In this document: one piece after another, positions 8,544 through 17,866 of the stretch
How positions within the stretch are numbered: position 1 is the first letter of the stretch
How the letters are laid out: each line of letters opens with the position of its first letter
NCBI GenBank assembly: GCA_001899765.1
Contig: MKWM01000073.1
Location: 107,129 to 171,128, forward strand
Origin: Thiobacillus sp. 63-78
Lineage (GTDB): Bacteria > Pseudomonadota > Gammaproteobacteria > Burkholderiales > Thiobacillaceae
Reading direction: 5' to 3'
DNA length: 64,000 nucleotides
Notes under the pieces: generated by a model
Seen by the model: the letters and a program-made list of their open reading frames with translations, nothing else
Told to the model about the DNA's origin: nothing
The model's database searches: none
Made by a program: the position numbers and the translations under genes

Positions 8544-11075
8544 ATGAAGGCCATGTTTTTCACCTTGACGCCCAGATTTCTGCACCATCTGATCAAACGG
8601 ATTCGTAGCCGGCCGGACACCGAATGCCAGCAGGCCCTGATCCGCGTGGTGATCGGATTCATCTTTCTGGCCTACTTCTCCAGCGATTATGCGGTGCTGG
8701 ACGACGCCATTCGCGGCCCGGCCCAGCTCATCAGCATCCTGTTCACGGGGATCGCCATCCTGATCGTCGCACTGTCGCTGATCCGGCTGAATATTTCCCC
8801 TGTACGCCGCCTCGTCGCCATGGCGCTGGATTATGCGACGTGCTCATTCCTGCTGACTTACACCGGGGAGGCCGGCAGCCCCCTGCTGGTGGTGTATCTG
8901 TGGGTCACCCTGGGCAACGGTTTCCGCTATGGCGCCAATTACCTGTATGCCGCCACCGCCATGGCGATCGCGGGGTTTGTGCTGGTCCTCGCCTTTTCGC
9001 CCTACTGGAGCCAGCACATGTCCGTCGGGGTGGCCTTCCTGCTGTCCATGATCGCCGTACCGTTGTATTCGGCGTCGCTGCTGAAGCAGGTTCATTCCGC
9101 CATCCAGCGCGAACGCAAGGCCAATCAGGCCAAATCCAGCTTCCTCGCCAACATGAGCCACGAGCTCCGCACGCCGCTGAACGGCGTCATCGGGGTCGCC
9201 GACCTGCTGGCGGAAACGCGACTCGACAAGGAACAGAAGGAATTCGCCGAGATCATCCGTGTCTCGGCCAACACGCTGCTCGACCTGATCGAAAACGTGC
9301 TCGACATTTCACGCATCGAAGCCGGCCGCATCGCCAGGAACGAAGAGGATTTCGACCTGCATCGCCTGGTGAACGGCACGATCGCGATGATGTCCACCCA
9401 GGCCCAGGGCAAGGGGCTGGTGCTGGCATCGCATATTGCGCCGCAGACACCGTTCCAGCTGCATGGCGACGTGCGTCACCTGCGCCATATCCTCATCAAC
9501 CTGATCGGCAACGCCATCAAGTTTACCGAGCATGGACGCGTGGATATCTACGTCCGTCCGATGGGACAGGGCAATCCGCAACGCCTGCGCTTCGAGGTCG
9601 TCGATACCGGCATCGGCATTCCGGAAGCCGCCCTGTCCAGCGTGTTCGACAGCTTCACCCAGGCGGACCCGAGCATCACGCGCCGCTTTGGCGGCAGCGG
9701 CCTCGGCACCACCATCGCCAGGCAGCTGGTGGAAGCGCTCGGCGGCCAGATCGGCCTGCATAGCCGCGAAGGGGAAGGTACGACCTTCTGGTTCGAATTG
9801 CCGCTCGCCCTGCAGGCCAGCCAGGCGGGGCCGCTACCCGAGCAGTTCGACGCACCGATGCGGGTGGCGATCCTGGCGGGCAGCGAACTCGCGGCCCGCG
9901 TCCAGGGCGTGATCCGCAACTGGGGGGCCGATCCCGTGGCGGTCGACAACACCACCCGGCTGGCGGCCGAGTTGTCGGCCTATCTGTCGGGCGGCGCTCC
10001 GTTGGGTGCCGTGGTGGTGGAACGCAGCGCCTTGCCGGGCGATCCGGTCGCCTTCCTGCACCTGCTGCGCGACGACCCCAGCCTGGCGACCCTGCCGGTC
10101 ATCCTGATCGAATCCGATGCCCGCGCCACCGCGTCGCGCGATACGCAGCTCATCCGCGAAGGCTACGCCTCGGTGCTGCGCACCCCGGTCAACACGACCC
10201 TGCTGTTCAACGCCATCCATGCCGTCACCAGTCACGACACGCCGTCCAACGTGGTCTCGCTGGCCAACCATCTGCAGGCGCAGGCGGGACACACGCCGGG
10301 ATTGAACATCCTGGTGGCGGAAGACAATCCGGTCAACCAGCGGGTGATCCGCGGTCTGCTGGAACACGCGGGCCATACAAGCTGCCTGGCGCATGACGGC
10401 GAAGAAGCGCTGACCATGCTTGAATCCGGCGAGCGCTCATTCGACCTCGCCATCATCGACATGCACATGCCGCAGCTGTCGGGGCCTGAAGTGGTGCAGC
10501 GCTGGCGTTTCATGGAAAGCGGTCATTTGCCCATCATCATGCTGACCGCGGATGCGCGGGGCGAAGCCCGGACGGCCTGCGAGGAAGCGGGGGCGGACAC
10601 CTTCCTCACCAAGCCGGTCAACAGCCGCGAACTGATCGAGGTGATCGCCCGGCTGGCAGGGCAGTCGGCGCACACTGCGGCGAAGGCCCCGGTCCGGGCG
10701 CCGCCGGCAGCGGACGAGTTGGATGAATCGATTCTCGACAATCTCGCCCATCTGGGCGGGCCGGGTTTCCTGGAGGATCTGCTGGCCAGCTTCGGGGAAG
10801 ACAGCGCCCGCGCCTTGCGCAACATCGAGCGCGCGCTGGCCGTCCAGGATTATGGCCAGTGGCACGACCAGCTGCATATGCTCAAGGGCGGCGCCCGCGA
10901 TGTCGGCGCCAACCAGCTGGCCGAGCGCTGCGCGGAAGCCGAACGCATCAAGCCATTCGAACTTCCGACGCCCGTGGCCCAGGCCAGGCTCGATTCCGTG
11001 CGGGAAGCCCTGACGGGCGCACAGGCCGCGCTGGCGGCCTATCAAACCAGCCGATTACGCGCTGATCACAACTGA
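8544..11075 (+). CDS. rpfC: RpfC-type hybrid sensor histidine kinase
   Basis: An 843-residue DSF-sensor-like kinase. Residues about 30-185 contain five hydrophobic membrane segments. A HisKA domain follows with FLANMSHELRTPLNG (His206), then HATPase (NLIGNAIKFT, DTGIGIP, GGSGLGT), a degenerate receiver-like stretch (about 435-570), a true receiver (about 585-705, Asp639 in IIDMHMP) and a C-terminal Hpt domain (His778 in LHMLKGGA). This is the Xanthomonas RpfC layout. It lies 3 bases after rpfG, its probable phosphorelay partner, and overlaps the 3' end of the convergent rpfF by 21 bases. The ligand, presumably a DSF-family unsaturated fatty acid, is inferred. Confidence 0.88.
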   Translation: MKAMFFTLTPRFLHHLIKRIRSRPDTECQQALIRVVIGFIFLAYFSSDYAVLDDAIRGPAQLISILFTGIAILIVALSLIRLNISPVRRLVAMALDYATCSFLLTYTGEAGSPLLVVYLWVTLGNGFRYGANYLYAATAMAIAGFVLVLAFSPYWSQHMSVGVAFLLSMIAVPLYSASLLKQVHSAIQRERKANQAKSSFLANMSHELRTPLNGVIGVADLLAETRLDKEQKEFAEIIRVSANTLLDLIENVLDISRIEAGRIARNEEDFDLHRLVNGTIAMMSTQAQGKGLVLASHIAPQTPFQLHGDVRHLRHILINLIGNAIKFTEHGRVDIYVRPMGQGNPQRLRFEVVDTGIGIPEAALSSVFDSFTQADPSITRRFGGSGLGTTIARQLVEALGGQIGLHSREGEGTTFWFELPLALQASQAGPLPEQFDAPMRVAILAGSELAARVQGVIRNWGADPVAVDNTTRLAAELSAYLSGGAPLGAVVVERSALPGDPVAFLHLLRDDPSLATLPVILIESDARATASRDTQLIREGYASVLRTPVNTTLLFNAIHAVTSHDTPSNVVSLANHLQAQAGHTPGLNILVAEDNPVNQRVIRGLLEHAGHTSCLAHDGEEALTMLESGERSFDLAIIDMHMPQLSGPEVVQRWRFMESGHLPIIMLTADARGEARTACEEAGADTFLTKPVNSRELIEVIARLAGQSAHTAAKAPVRAPPAADELDESILDNLAHLGGPGFLEDLLASFGEDSARALRNIERALAVQDYGQWHDQLHMLKGGARDVGANQLAERCAEAERIKPFELPTPVAQARLDSVREALTGAQAALAAYQTSRLRADHN

Positions 11076-11957
11076 ATCGCCGGTATTTTCAGCGTCGACC
11101 TTGCCGGTCTGCCGCGCAACCAGACGTTCCATCATGCGCAGATCCTTGCTCTCCAGCCGCAACGCCGCATCCACCCAGATTTCGGCAATTCGCATCAGTT
11201 CGTCATGGGCGATCGGCTGCGACAGTTCGCGCGCCGCCCGCAATGCCAGGGCGCCATTGCGTTGACGCGCCTCCTTGCGGATGAAATCGTAGACCGCCTG
11301 CTCGCCGCTTCCGGGGTCGACCAGCACGTCCACGGCACCCAACTCGTACATTTCCTCGGCCGTATAAAGCTTGCCGCTGAGAATGACTTTCTCGGCCCGG
11401 GTATAACCGATCTTCCGGCCAAGCAGGGTCATGGCGCCCATGCCGGGGAACAGGTTGAACAGTATTTCCGGAAAACCCATTTTCGTCCCGCGTTCCGCGA
11501 TCAGGACATTTCCCGAAAGCGCGCACTCGAAGCCGCCCCCCAGTGCATCCCCCTGGACCAGGGTGATGGTCTTCAGACTGGGGCGGTTCAGATGCAGGGC
11601 ATTCAGGAACAGGGGACGGATGCAGGCCTGCGCATATTTGTACAGGTTTTCACGGTCGCGTGCCTCGATCAACTGGCGAAACAGATTGAGATCGCCCCCC
11701 AGGTTGTAGATCCCGGAATGGCCGGAGGCCACCACCACATAATTCACGTCAGGGCATTCCGGATCGTCCACACGCCGGGCCACGTCGCCGAACCAGTCGA
11801 CGATCTCCCGCAGCAAGGTCCCGGTAAAACAGGGGCGCGGCGCGGCATTCATGTAGCCCCATGCAACCTGATTGTGCTCGTCGTAGTAGGTCGTCAGTTG
11901 ACTGTAATCGTTCTGCTGTGGTTGCAGAGTGGTCCGTACAGCTTGCAGGTGCGCCAT
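11055..11957 (-). CDS. rpfF: RpfF-type DSF synthase (crotonase family)
   Basis: A 300-residue enoyl-CoA-hydratase-fold protein matching the RpfF group, which makes the diffusible signal factor (cis-2-unsaturated fatty acid) from acyl-ACP. The catalytic pair is visible: Glu144 in GGGFECALSG and Glu164 in GFPEILFNLFPGMGAM, 20 residues apart as in Xanthomonas RpfF (Glu141/Glu161). ASGHSGIYNLGGDLNLF is also typical. Start ATG 11957 has an excellent GGAGAA site; 41 upstream codons are open but lack family similarity. It is tail-to-tail with rpfC, overlapping it by 21 bases. The chain length of the product cannot be read from sequence. Confidence 0.9.
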   Translation of the reverse strand: MAHLQAVRTTLQPQQNDYSQLTTYYDEHNQVAWGYMNAAPRPCFTGTLLREIVDWFGDVARRVDDPECPDVNYVVVASGHSGIYNLGGDLNLFRQLIEARDRENLYKYAQACIRPLFLNALHLNRPSLKTITLVQGDALGGGFECALSGNVLIAERGTKMGFPEILFNLFPGMGAMTLLGRKIGYTRAEKVILSGKLYTAEEMYELGAVDVLVDPGSGEQAVYDFIRKEARQRNGALALRAARELSQPIAHDELMRIAEIWVDAALRLESKDLRMMERLVARQTGKVDAENTGDSVVISA

Positions 11958-12134
11958 GATGCGTTCTCCAATAGGATATTGACGGGCATGCGATAAATTT
12001 TCGGCATGTGTCCGCAGACTAACGTGCGGCCTGCGCCTGCTCAAGCACGAAATTGAACCACGCGGTATCGCACCCCACATCTAGTAGGTGCATATGTCTC
12101 AGAGCGCAAAATCAAGGTTGAAGGGAGGGTATTC

Positions 12135-12965
12135 CTAAAATGCCCAGACCATGCGCAGCGCGAGCGTAAACAGCAGCACTGCAAAAACCCGCTTCAGGGG
12201 GCGCGCCGGCAGGCGGTGAGCCGTGCGCGCGCCCAGCGGGGCGGTGAGTACGCTGCCCAGCACGATGCCGGCAAGCGCCGGCAGATAGACGAAACCCAGG
12301 CTGCCCGCCGGCAGACCGTCCGTCGTCCAGCCGCCCAGCACGTAGCCCGTCGCGCCGGCCAACGCGATCGGAAAGCCGATGGCGGCCGACGTGGCGATCG
12401 CCCGGTGCAGCGGAACGTTGTGCCACAGCATGAACGGGACCGACAGGGTGCCGCCGCCGATGCCCACCCAGCTCGATACCAGCCCGATGACGCCCCCCGC
12501 CAGCGACGTCCCGCTGCGCCCCGGCAGGCCGCGATGCGGCGTCGGTTTGAAATCCAGCCACATCTGAATGGCGGCGTAAAAAAGAAACACCACGAAAAAC
12601 ACCTTCAATACCGTGCTCGGCATCCGCGTCGCCAACGCCGCGCCGACCAGTGTGCCCAGCACGATTCCCGGCGTAATCCGCCCTGCCAGCGCCCACTCGA
12701 CGGCCCCGCGGCGATGGTGCGCACGCACGCTGGACAGGGAAGTGAACAGAATGGAGGCAAGCGACGTGCCAAGAGCCAGTTGTGGCTCCATCCCGGCTGC
12801 CAGGCCATGGGTATGCAGCAGCATGATCAGCACGGGCACGATGATGAGGCCGCCGCCAACGCCAAGCAGGCCCGCGACAAAACCGACTGCCAGCCCGAGC
12901 CCGGCGTAGGCGGCGAACAGCGGCGCACCGCCGTATGGCGCCAGCTGGGCCAGCTCGCCCGTCAC
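12135..12965 (-). CDS. TauE/SafE family sulfite/anion exporter
   Basis: A 276-residue integral membrane protein with about eight hydrophobic segments and the two family repeats: GFVAGLLGVGGGLIIVPVL near residue 24 and GLVSSWVGIGGGTLSVPF near residue 155. TauE/SafE (formerly DUF81) proteins export sulfite, sulfoacetate or other small anions; the substrate here is not determinable. Start is GTG at 12965, overlapping the EVE-domain gene stop in GTGA, so argB, the EVE gene and this gene form one tightly coupled operon. In a sulfur-oxidising host a sulfite role would be reasonable, but that is inference. Confidence 0.85.
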   Translation of the reverse strand: MTGELAQLAPYGGAPLFAAYAGLGLAVGFVAGLLGVGGGLIIVPVLIMLLHTHGLAAGMEPQLALGTSLASILFTSLSSVRAHHRRGAVEWALAGRITPGIVLGTLVGAALATRMPSTVLKVFFVVFLFYAAIQMWLDFKPTPHRGLPGRSGTSLAGGVIGLVSSWVGIGGGTLSVPFMLWHNVPLHRAIATSAAIGFPIALAGATGYVLGGWTTDGLPAGSLGFVYLPALAGIVLGSVLTAPLGARTAHRLPARPLKRVFAVLLFTLALRMVWAF

Positions 12966-13417
12966 AGGTGCCTGACGATGAAGGCGTATTCGAGCGGGTC
13001 GACCGGCGTGATCGACAGGCGATTGCCCCGTTGCAGGATGCGCATGTTGGCGAGTTCGGGATAGCCACGGATTTCCGACAGGGGCATCAGCCGCGTCTTC
13101 CTCACCAGTTTGACGTCGACGTTGAACCAGCGCGGCGTCTCCGGCGTGGCCTTGGGGTCGAAATACTCGTTCCGGGGATCGAACTGGGTCGCATCGGGAT
13201 AGGCCCGCACGCTGACCTCGGCCAGCCCGGCAATGCCGGGCTGGGCACACGACGAATGATAGAACAGCACCTTGTCGCCCGGTTTCATCTGGTCGCGCAT
13301 GAAATTGCGCGCCTGATAATTGCGTACGCCATACCAGGCGACGCTTTGATTCGGCATGGCGGCGAGGTCGTCGATGCTGACATCGGAGGGCTCGGATTTC
13401 ATCAGCCAGTAGCGCAT
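12962..13417 (-). CDS. EVE domain protein
   Basis: A 151-residue protein consisting of one EVE (PUA-like) domain. It begins MRYWLMKSEPSDVSIDDL and contains WYGVRNYQARNFMRD, GDKVLFYHSS and WFNVDVKLV, all family hallmarks. EVE domains bind modified bases or RNA and are related to YTH; bacterial single-domain members lie in many genomic contexts and their role is unsettled. It starts 2 bases after the argB stop and overlaps the TauE/SafE gene, so it is translated from a polycistronic message. Confidence 0.9.
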   Translation of the reverse strand: MRYWLMKSEPSDVSIDDLAAMPNQSVAWYGVRNYQARNFMRDQMKPGDKVLFYHSSCAQPGIAGLAEVSVRAYPDATQFDPRNEYFDPKATPETPRWFNVDVKLVRKTRLMPLSEIRGYPELANMRILQRGNRLSITPVDPLEYAFIVRHL

Positions 13418-13419
13418 GC

Positions 13420-14304
13420 TCAGCCCCGCTTGATCAGGGTGCCGACCCCTTCCGGCGTCAGCACTTCCAGCAGCAGCGCGTGCACGACGCGGCCATCGAT
13501 GATGTGTGCGGTCTTGACGCCATTATTCACTGCGTCGACCGCGTAGCCCACCTTGGGAATCATGCCGCCGGTGATCGTGCCGTCATCGATCAGTTCGTCG
13601 ACCTCGCGCGGGGTGAGTCCGGTCAGCAACTGCATCTGCTTGTCGAGCACGCCCGGCGTGTTGGTCATGAAAATGACTTTTTCCGCCTGCAACACGCCGG
13701 CAATCCTGCCCGCCGCGACGTCGGCGTTGATGTTGTAGGCGTTGCCCTCGGCATCGGCGCCGAGCGGCGCCACCACCGGGATGAAATCGCGCGCGTCGAG
13801 CACCTGGATGATCGCGGGATCGATGCGGGTAATCTCGCCGACCTGGCCGATGTCAAGCATCTGATCGGCGCGGTCCTTGCTCTTCACCAGCATTTTCTTG
13901 GCGTGGATGAAGTTGCCGTCCTTGCCGGTCAGCCCCACCGCGTTGCCACCGTGCTTGTTGATCAGGGTGACGATGTCCTGGTTGACCAGTCCGCCGAGCA
14001 CCATTTCCACCACGTCGAGGGTTTCCTCGTCGGTCACCCGCATGCCCTGGATGAATTCGCTCTGCTTGCCGATGCGCTGCAACAGGCCGGCGATCTGCGG
14101 GCCGCCGCCGTGCACCACCACCGGGTTCATGCCGACCAGCTTCAGCAGCACCACGTCCTTGGCGAAGGCCTCCATCAGGTGGCGCTCGGTCATGGCGTTG
14201 CCGCCGTATTTGATGACGATGGTCTTGTCGTAGAAACGCTGGATGTAGGGCAGCGCCTCGGACAGGATATCGGCCTTTTCGGCAGCGGTGTGTAGAGGGG
14301 TCAT
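13420..14304 (-). CDS. argB: Acetylglutamate kinase
   Basis: A 294-residue N-acetylglutamate kinase, the second enzyme of arginine synthesis. Motifs are [10 protein letters not shown] (phosphate binding), [13 protein letters not shown] (substrate loop), [36 protein letters not shown] and GGMIPKV near the C-terminus. Start ATG 14304 gives the usual N-terminus; 24 more codons are open upstream. It is the first gene of argB-EVE-TauE and is separated from the upstream hsp20 gene by a terminator-like hairpin. Confidence 0.97.
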   Translation of the reverse strand: MTPLHTAAEKADILSEALPYIQRFYDKTIVIKYGGNAMTERHLMEAFAKDVVLLKLVGMNPVVVHGGGPQIAGLLQRIGKQSEFIQGMRVTDEETLDVVEMVLGGLVNQDIVTLINKHGGNAVGLTGKDGNFIHAKKMLVKSKDRADQMLDIGQVGEITRIDPAIIQVLDARDFIPVVAPLGADAEGNAYNINADVAAGRIAGVLQAEKVIFMTNTPGVLDKQMQLLTGLTPREVDELIDDGTITGGMIPKVGYAVDAVNNGVKTAHIIDGRVVHALLLEVLTPEGVGTLIKRG

Positions 14305-14346
14305 GGCGGCTCCGGACAGGGTTGCGCGGATTTTACGCCAATAAAC

Positions 14347-14369
14347 AAAGGCGGCGCGCGGCCGCCTTT
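14347..14369 (-). terminator. Intrinsic terminator after hsp20
   Basis: A perfect 9-bp inverted repeat (AAAGGCGGC / GCCGCCTTT) with a 5-base loop. Read on the minus strand it is followed by TGTTTATTG. It lies 24 bases after the hsp20 stop and before the argB start, so it probably ends hsp20 transcription. The T-run is imperfect. Confidence 0.65.
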
Positions 14370-14392
14370 GCTTCAACCGGGAAGAGCTGTGC

Positions 14393-14839
14393 TTACTGCA
14401 CCGCCAGCCGTTTGGCCGCCGCGGCCGCTTTCTTCGGCAGCACCAGTTCGAGCACGCCGTCCTGGTAACGGGCCGTGGAATTCGCCTCGTCGATCTCGTT
14501 TTCCAGCGCGAAGCTGCGGCTTACGCGGCCGAAATAGCGCTCCCGGCGCAGCACTTTCTCGCCCTCTTTCTGCTCGGTGTTCTTCTTCACTTCGGTACTG
14601 ATCGATACCGTGTTGCCGTCGATGGCGACCTGGATATCCTCCTTGTTCGCGCCCGGCATGTCGGCATGAACGGCGTAGCTTTTTTCATCCTCTTTCACAT
14701 CGATGCGGATTTGCGGCATATCCATATCCTTGTCCACCCGTACCGGACGGAAAAACCCCCGGAACAGATTGTCGAGCGGGTCGCCGGTTTCAAACGGGTT
14801 GACCACGTCGAACGGGGAATGACGGGTAATGTTGGCCAT
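14393..14839 (-). CDS. Small heat-shock protein, Hsp20/alpha-crystallin family
   Basis: A 148-residue ATP-independent chaperone. The alpha-crystallin domain spans about residues 42-135. It includes [46 protein letters not shown] and the [10 protein letters not shown] end strand. The C-terminal tail [11 protein letters not shown] carries no clear I-x-I motif but ends in L-A-V. The N-terminus ([21 protein letters not shown]) is typical of class A-like proteins. The start has a GGAGGACAAC-like Shine-Dalgarno. It is probably monocistronic because a hairpin follows the stop. Confidence 0.92.
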   Translation of the reverse strand: MANITRHSPFDVVNPFETGDPLDNLFRGFFRPVRVDKDMDMPQIRIDVKEDEKSYAVHADMPGANKEDIQVAIDGNTVSISTEVKKNTEQKEGEKVLRRERYFGRVSRSFALENEIDEANSTARYQDGVLELVLPKKAAAAAKRLAVQ

Positions 14840-14969
14840 GTTGTCCTCCTTCAGGTTGACAAAAGTTTCAGATGCAACCTATCTGGGGGAGCCCGGGCCT
14901 CATTTCAAGGGACCGATGGCTGCCTGGCCTTGCCCGGCCTATCCGCCGGAAGAAGCCGAACGGCCCGGC

Positions 14970-15419
14970 TCAATGAGCATGCCGCATGGCACCGTCCATG
15001 GCGCGCGCTTCGGCTTTCACCTCGACCGTCTGCCGCTTGCCGTCAGACTCGATCACCAGCGTAAGCGGAATGCTGTCGCCCACGACGATCGGCTTTTTCA
15101 GGTTCATCAACATGATGTGAAAGCCACCCGGTTCCAGCGAGACCGTCTTGCCCTTCGGCAGTTCGACCGCTTTCACTTCGCGCATCCGCATCATGTCGCC
15201 GTCCATGGTCATTTCGTGAACTTCCACGCGCGGGACAACGCTACTGGAGACGCCGATCAGACGCGCATCGGCATCCGACCGGATCTGCATGTAGGCCCCG
15301 CCCACCGGCTGCCCCGGCATGGTGGCGCGTACCCACGCGTCGGTCACGCTGATCTGGGCGGCCCAGGCGGGCAGACTGGCGGCACTGGCCAGGAGTACAA
15401 CGGTAACAAGCGCTTTCAT
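14970..15419 (-). CDS. PCu(A)C-type periplasmic copper chaperone
   Basis: A 149-residue exported protein with a signal peptide (about 1-20, ending AWA) and a PCu(A)C (DUF461) domain. The Cu(I) ligands are visible in the family pattern: HEMTMDGDMMRMREV (His plus Met cluster) and HIMLMNLKKP. These proteins deliver copper to the CuA/CuB sites of cytochrome oxidase. A short His-containing tail (MRHAH) may add metal affinity. The gene lies 13 bases downstream of an OprC-like TonB copper receptor, so the pair looks like a copper uptake and delivery unit. Confidence 0.9.
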   Translation of the reverse strand: MKALVTVVLLASAASLPAWAAQISVTDAWVRATMPGQPVGGAYMQIRSDADARLIGVSSSVVPRVEVHEMTMDGDMMRMREVKAVELPKGKTVSLEPGGFHIMLMNLKKPIVVGDSIPLTLVIESDGKRQTVEVKAEARAMDGAMRHAH

Positions 15420-15432
15420 CGATTGCCTCTCT

Positions 15433-17745
15433 TCAGAACTGGTAATTCAAAGCAGTGTAGATCGAACGGCCCATGCCGGGAACCGGGGTCCCCCATTGTG
15501 GCACGGTCTGGATCGGACCCGCGGTCATCGTCGTGCCCTGGCCGATATAGGCGCCGCCGAGCGGATGGTAGTAAAGCCGGTCGAACACGTTCTCCACGCC
15601 GAAGTCGATGCGCAGCTTTTTCCACGCGTGGCTGCCACGCAGGTTGAGAAGCGCGTAGCCCGGGGTTTCCATCTCATTGCGCATCGCGGACACGTCGTCC
15701 TTGCGGCTGACCATCACCAGTTCGGCGGCGTTGTCCCAGCCACGCAGCTTGTGCGTCAGCGTCAACCTGGCGTTGAGCGGCATGATGTTGTACAGATTGT
15801 CGCCGGTATCGCGGTTCTCGCCACGGGTGTAGCTGAGCAGCCCCTTGAGGCCATACTCGCCCGTGCCGGTCTTCGCCAGCGGCATCCTGCCCGACAGGTC
15901 GACGCCGTAAAGCCGCGCCGACTGGTTGACGAACTTGAGTACCGTGTACTGGCCGGTTTGCAGCACCGCACGCGGCGCGTTGGTCGCAGCATCCCACTGC
16001 ACCGCGTCGACGTAGTCGGTGACGTAAGTGTAGTAGGGGGTGGCCTTGAACTCCCAGGCGCGATCGGCGGCATGCCAGTCGAAGGAGGCGGACACGGTGT
16101 TGGCTTTTTCCGGCTCGAGGTTGAGGTTGCCGATGTAACCGTTACCGTCGCCGGCCCAGTTGACCATCAGCGCCGCCATCTGCCAGGTCGACCAGGTGTA
16201 GCGCTCGTGCAGGTTGGGCGAGCGCGTCTTGTGGGCGAAACCGAACTCGATGTCGCGCGTGGCGTCAGGCGTGTAGCGCGCCAGCACGGTCATGTCCCAG
16301 TTGTTGTCGGTCTTGCTGCGGTCGGCGTTGTTGAAGTTGGCGGCGTCGCGGGTCTGGTTGCCTGTGCTCGCGGCAACGGTAGTCGGGAAGGTGTTGAGGT
16401 TGTAGCCATGCACGTCCCCGGCGTCCATGCTCACCCGCTCGAAGCGCACGCCGGCGAGCGTCATCCACTGCGCGCTGTGCTGCGTCTCCCACTCAGCGAA
16501 CAGCGCCGCGCGGTCGCGCTCGCCGTCGTTGACGTTGAGGAAGGCGTTGGGCCACATGCCCGCGCCGGAGGCGGGCCACCAGTCGTCGAGCCGGTAGCGC
16601 TGGTATTCGGCGCCGACGCGCAGCAGATCCTGCTGCGTCAGGTCGATATCGGCCTTGACGACGGCGCCGGTGTTCTTGCTCGTGGTGGCCATCGGCATGC
16701 CGGTGGCGCAGCCTGCGCTGGGGCCGCCGCAGGGAGCGCCGGCATACGTGGGGGTTCCTGCCTGATACCAGTACTTCTTGTCGGCGCCGAAGTCCATGAA
16801 GTGATCGACATCCTCATGGTAGACGCGCGCCTCCAGCTTGCCCCAGTCGCGGTCGCCGGCGTAGCGCAGATTGACGCGCTTCTGTTCGTTGGCGAGCAGG
16901 TCCATGCGCTGGTTCGGCCACAGTTGCTCGGGCATGTCCTGGTAGCCAAATTTGGCCTCGAAGAGATGGCTGCCGCCGCGGAACGCCAGGCCCAGCGTAT
17001 GGTTTCGCGTGTCGTACGCCGTCGAGCCGACTTCGTCGGCCGGCAGGGTGTGCCCCGGGTGGCCGGTGAAGCCGGCGGGCGTTCCCGCGACGAAGAGCCT
17101 GTCCTTGAAGTTGCCGCCGGCGTCGTAGTTGTCGGACTGCGCGATGGCGCCGGTGTAGGAGATGTTGAATCCCTCGGTTGCGTAGGTGGCTGCCGCGTTG
17201 GCACCTTTGGCATTGCCGTTGCTGCGATAGTAGGTGCCGACCTTGCCCTTGACGAGGCTGCCTTCGCCCGGCCTGGCAAACTCGGGATCGGCGGTCTTGG
17301 CGACGATCGCGCCGCCGATGCTGTCGCCACCGACGCTGACCGGCGCGATCCCGGCGTAGACGCCGATCGATTCGACCTGCGACGGATCGAGATAGGACAA
17401 CGCCGGGTTCATGTGATTGGGGCAGGCCGCAATCAGGTCCATGCCGTCGACCTTGATGCGCAGGCGATCGTCCGCCAGGCCGTGGATCGCGGGCAGGCTG
17501 GAAACGCCGCCGGAACCGTACAGGCTCACACCCGGGACATCCCTGAGCAGGCTCGCCGTGTCGCTCGTCGTGGCGCGCAGTGCCGGCGCATTCTCGACTC
17601 CGGCGGCGAACGGCGCAGCCTTCTCCAGGCTATCCACCACCTCGATGGTCGGCAATTGCGCTTCGTTCGCACTGGCGCCGATCGGCAGCAGGCTGGCGGC
17701 AATCAGGACAGACAGCAGACGGGGGGCAAAAACAGGACACGGCAT
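15433..17745 (-). CDS. TonB-dependent copper receptor, OprC-like
   Basis: A 770-residue outer-membrane receptor. It has a signal peptide to about residue 26 (SANEA), a TonB-box-like PTIEVVD, and a plug domain with LLRDVPGVSLYGSGGVSSLPAIHGLADDRL. It then carries the metal-binding DLIAACPNHMNPALSYLDPSQVESI segment that marks the TonB-copper (OprC) subfamily. The barrel follows and ends with an aromatic-terminated strand (TALNYQF). The Cys/His/Met-rich CPNHMNP is the best evidence for copper. It is followed by the PCu(A)C gene. The upstream region is shared with the divergent redox kinase gene. Confidence 0.9.
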   Translation of the reverse strand: MPCPVFAPRLLSVLIAASLLPIGASANEAQLPTIEVVDSLEKAAPFAAGVENAPALRATTSDTASLLRDVPGVSLYGSGGVSSLPAIHGLADDRLRIKVDGMDLIAACPNHMNPALSYLDPSQVESIGVYAGIAPVSVGGDSIGGAIVAKTADPEFARPGEGSLVKGKVGTYYRSNGNAKGANAAATYATEGFNISYTGAIAQSDNYDAGGNFKDRLFVAGTPAGFTGHPGHTLPADEVGSTAYDTRNHTLGLAFRGGSHLFEAKFGYQDMPEQLWPNQRMDLLANEQKRVNLRYAGDRDWGKLEARVYHEDVDHFMDFGADKKYWYQAGTPTYAGAPCGGPSAGCATGMPMATTSKNTGAVVKADIDLTQQDLLRVGAEYQRYRLDDWWPASGAGMWPNAFLNVNDGERDRAALFAEWETQHSAQWMTLAGVRFERVSMDAGDVHGYNLNTFPTTVAASTGNQTRDAANFNNADRSKTDNNWDMTVLARYTPDATRDIEFGFAHKTRSPNLHERYTWSTWQMAALMVNWAGDGNGYIGNLNLEPEKANTVSASFDWHAADRAWEFKATPYYTYVTDYVDAVQWDAATNAPRAVLQTGQYTVLKFVNQSARLYGVDLSGRMPLAKTGTGEYGLKGLLSYTRGENRDTGDNLYNIMPLNARLTLTHKLRGWDNAAELVMVSRKDDVSAMRNEMETPGYALLNLRGSHAWKKLRIDFGVENVFDRLYYHPLGGAYIGQGTTMTAGPIQTVPQWGTPVPGMGRSIYTALNYQF

Positions 17746-17866
17746 GTCGATCGCGCTCCGGGAATGGACAAAAGAGATTTGATTGTCCTATTCCAGGCTC
17801 ACTCGCGGAATGTGGTAAATCGTCGCATCTCGCGGCGTACCGCAATGCCCGGATTACAATGCCGCC

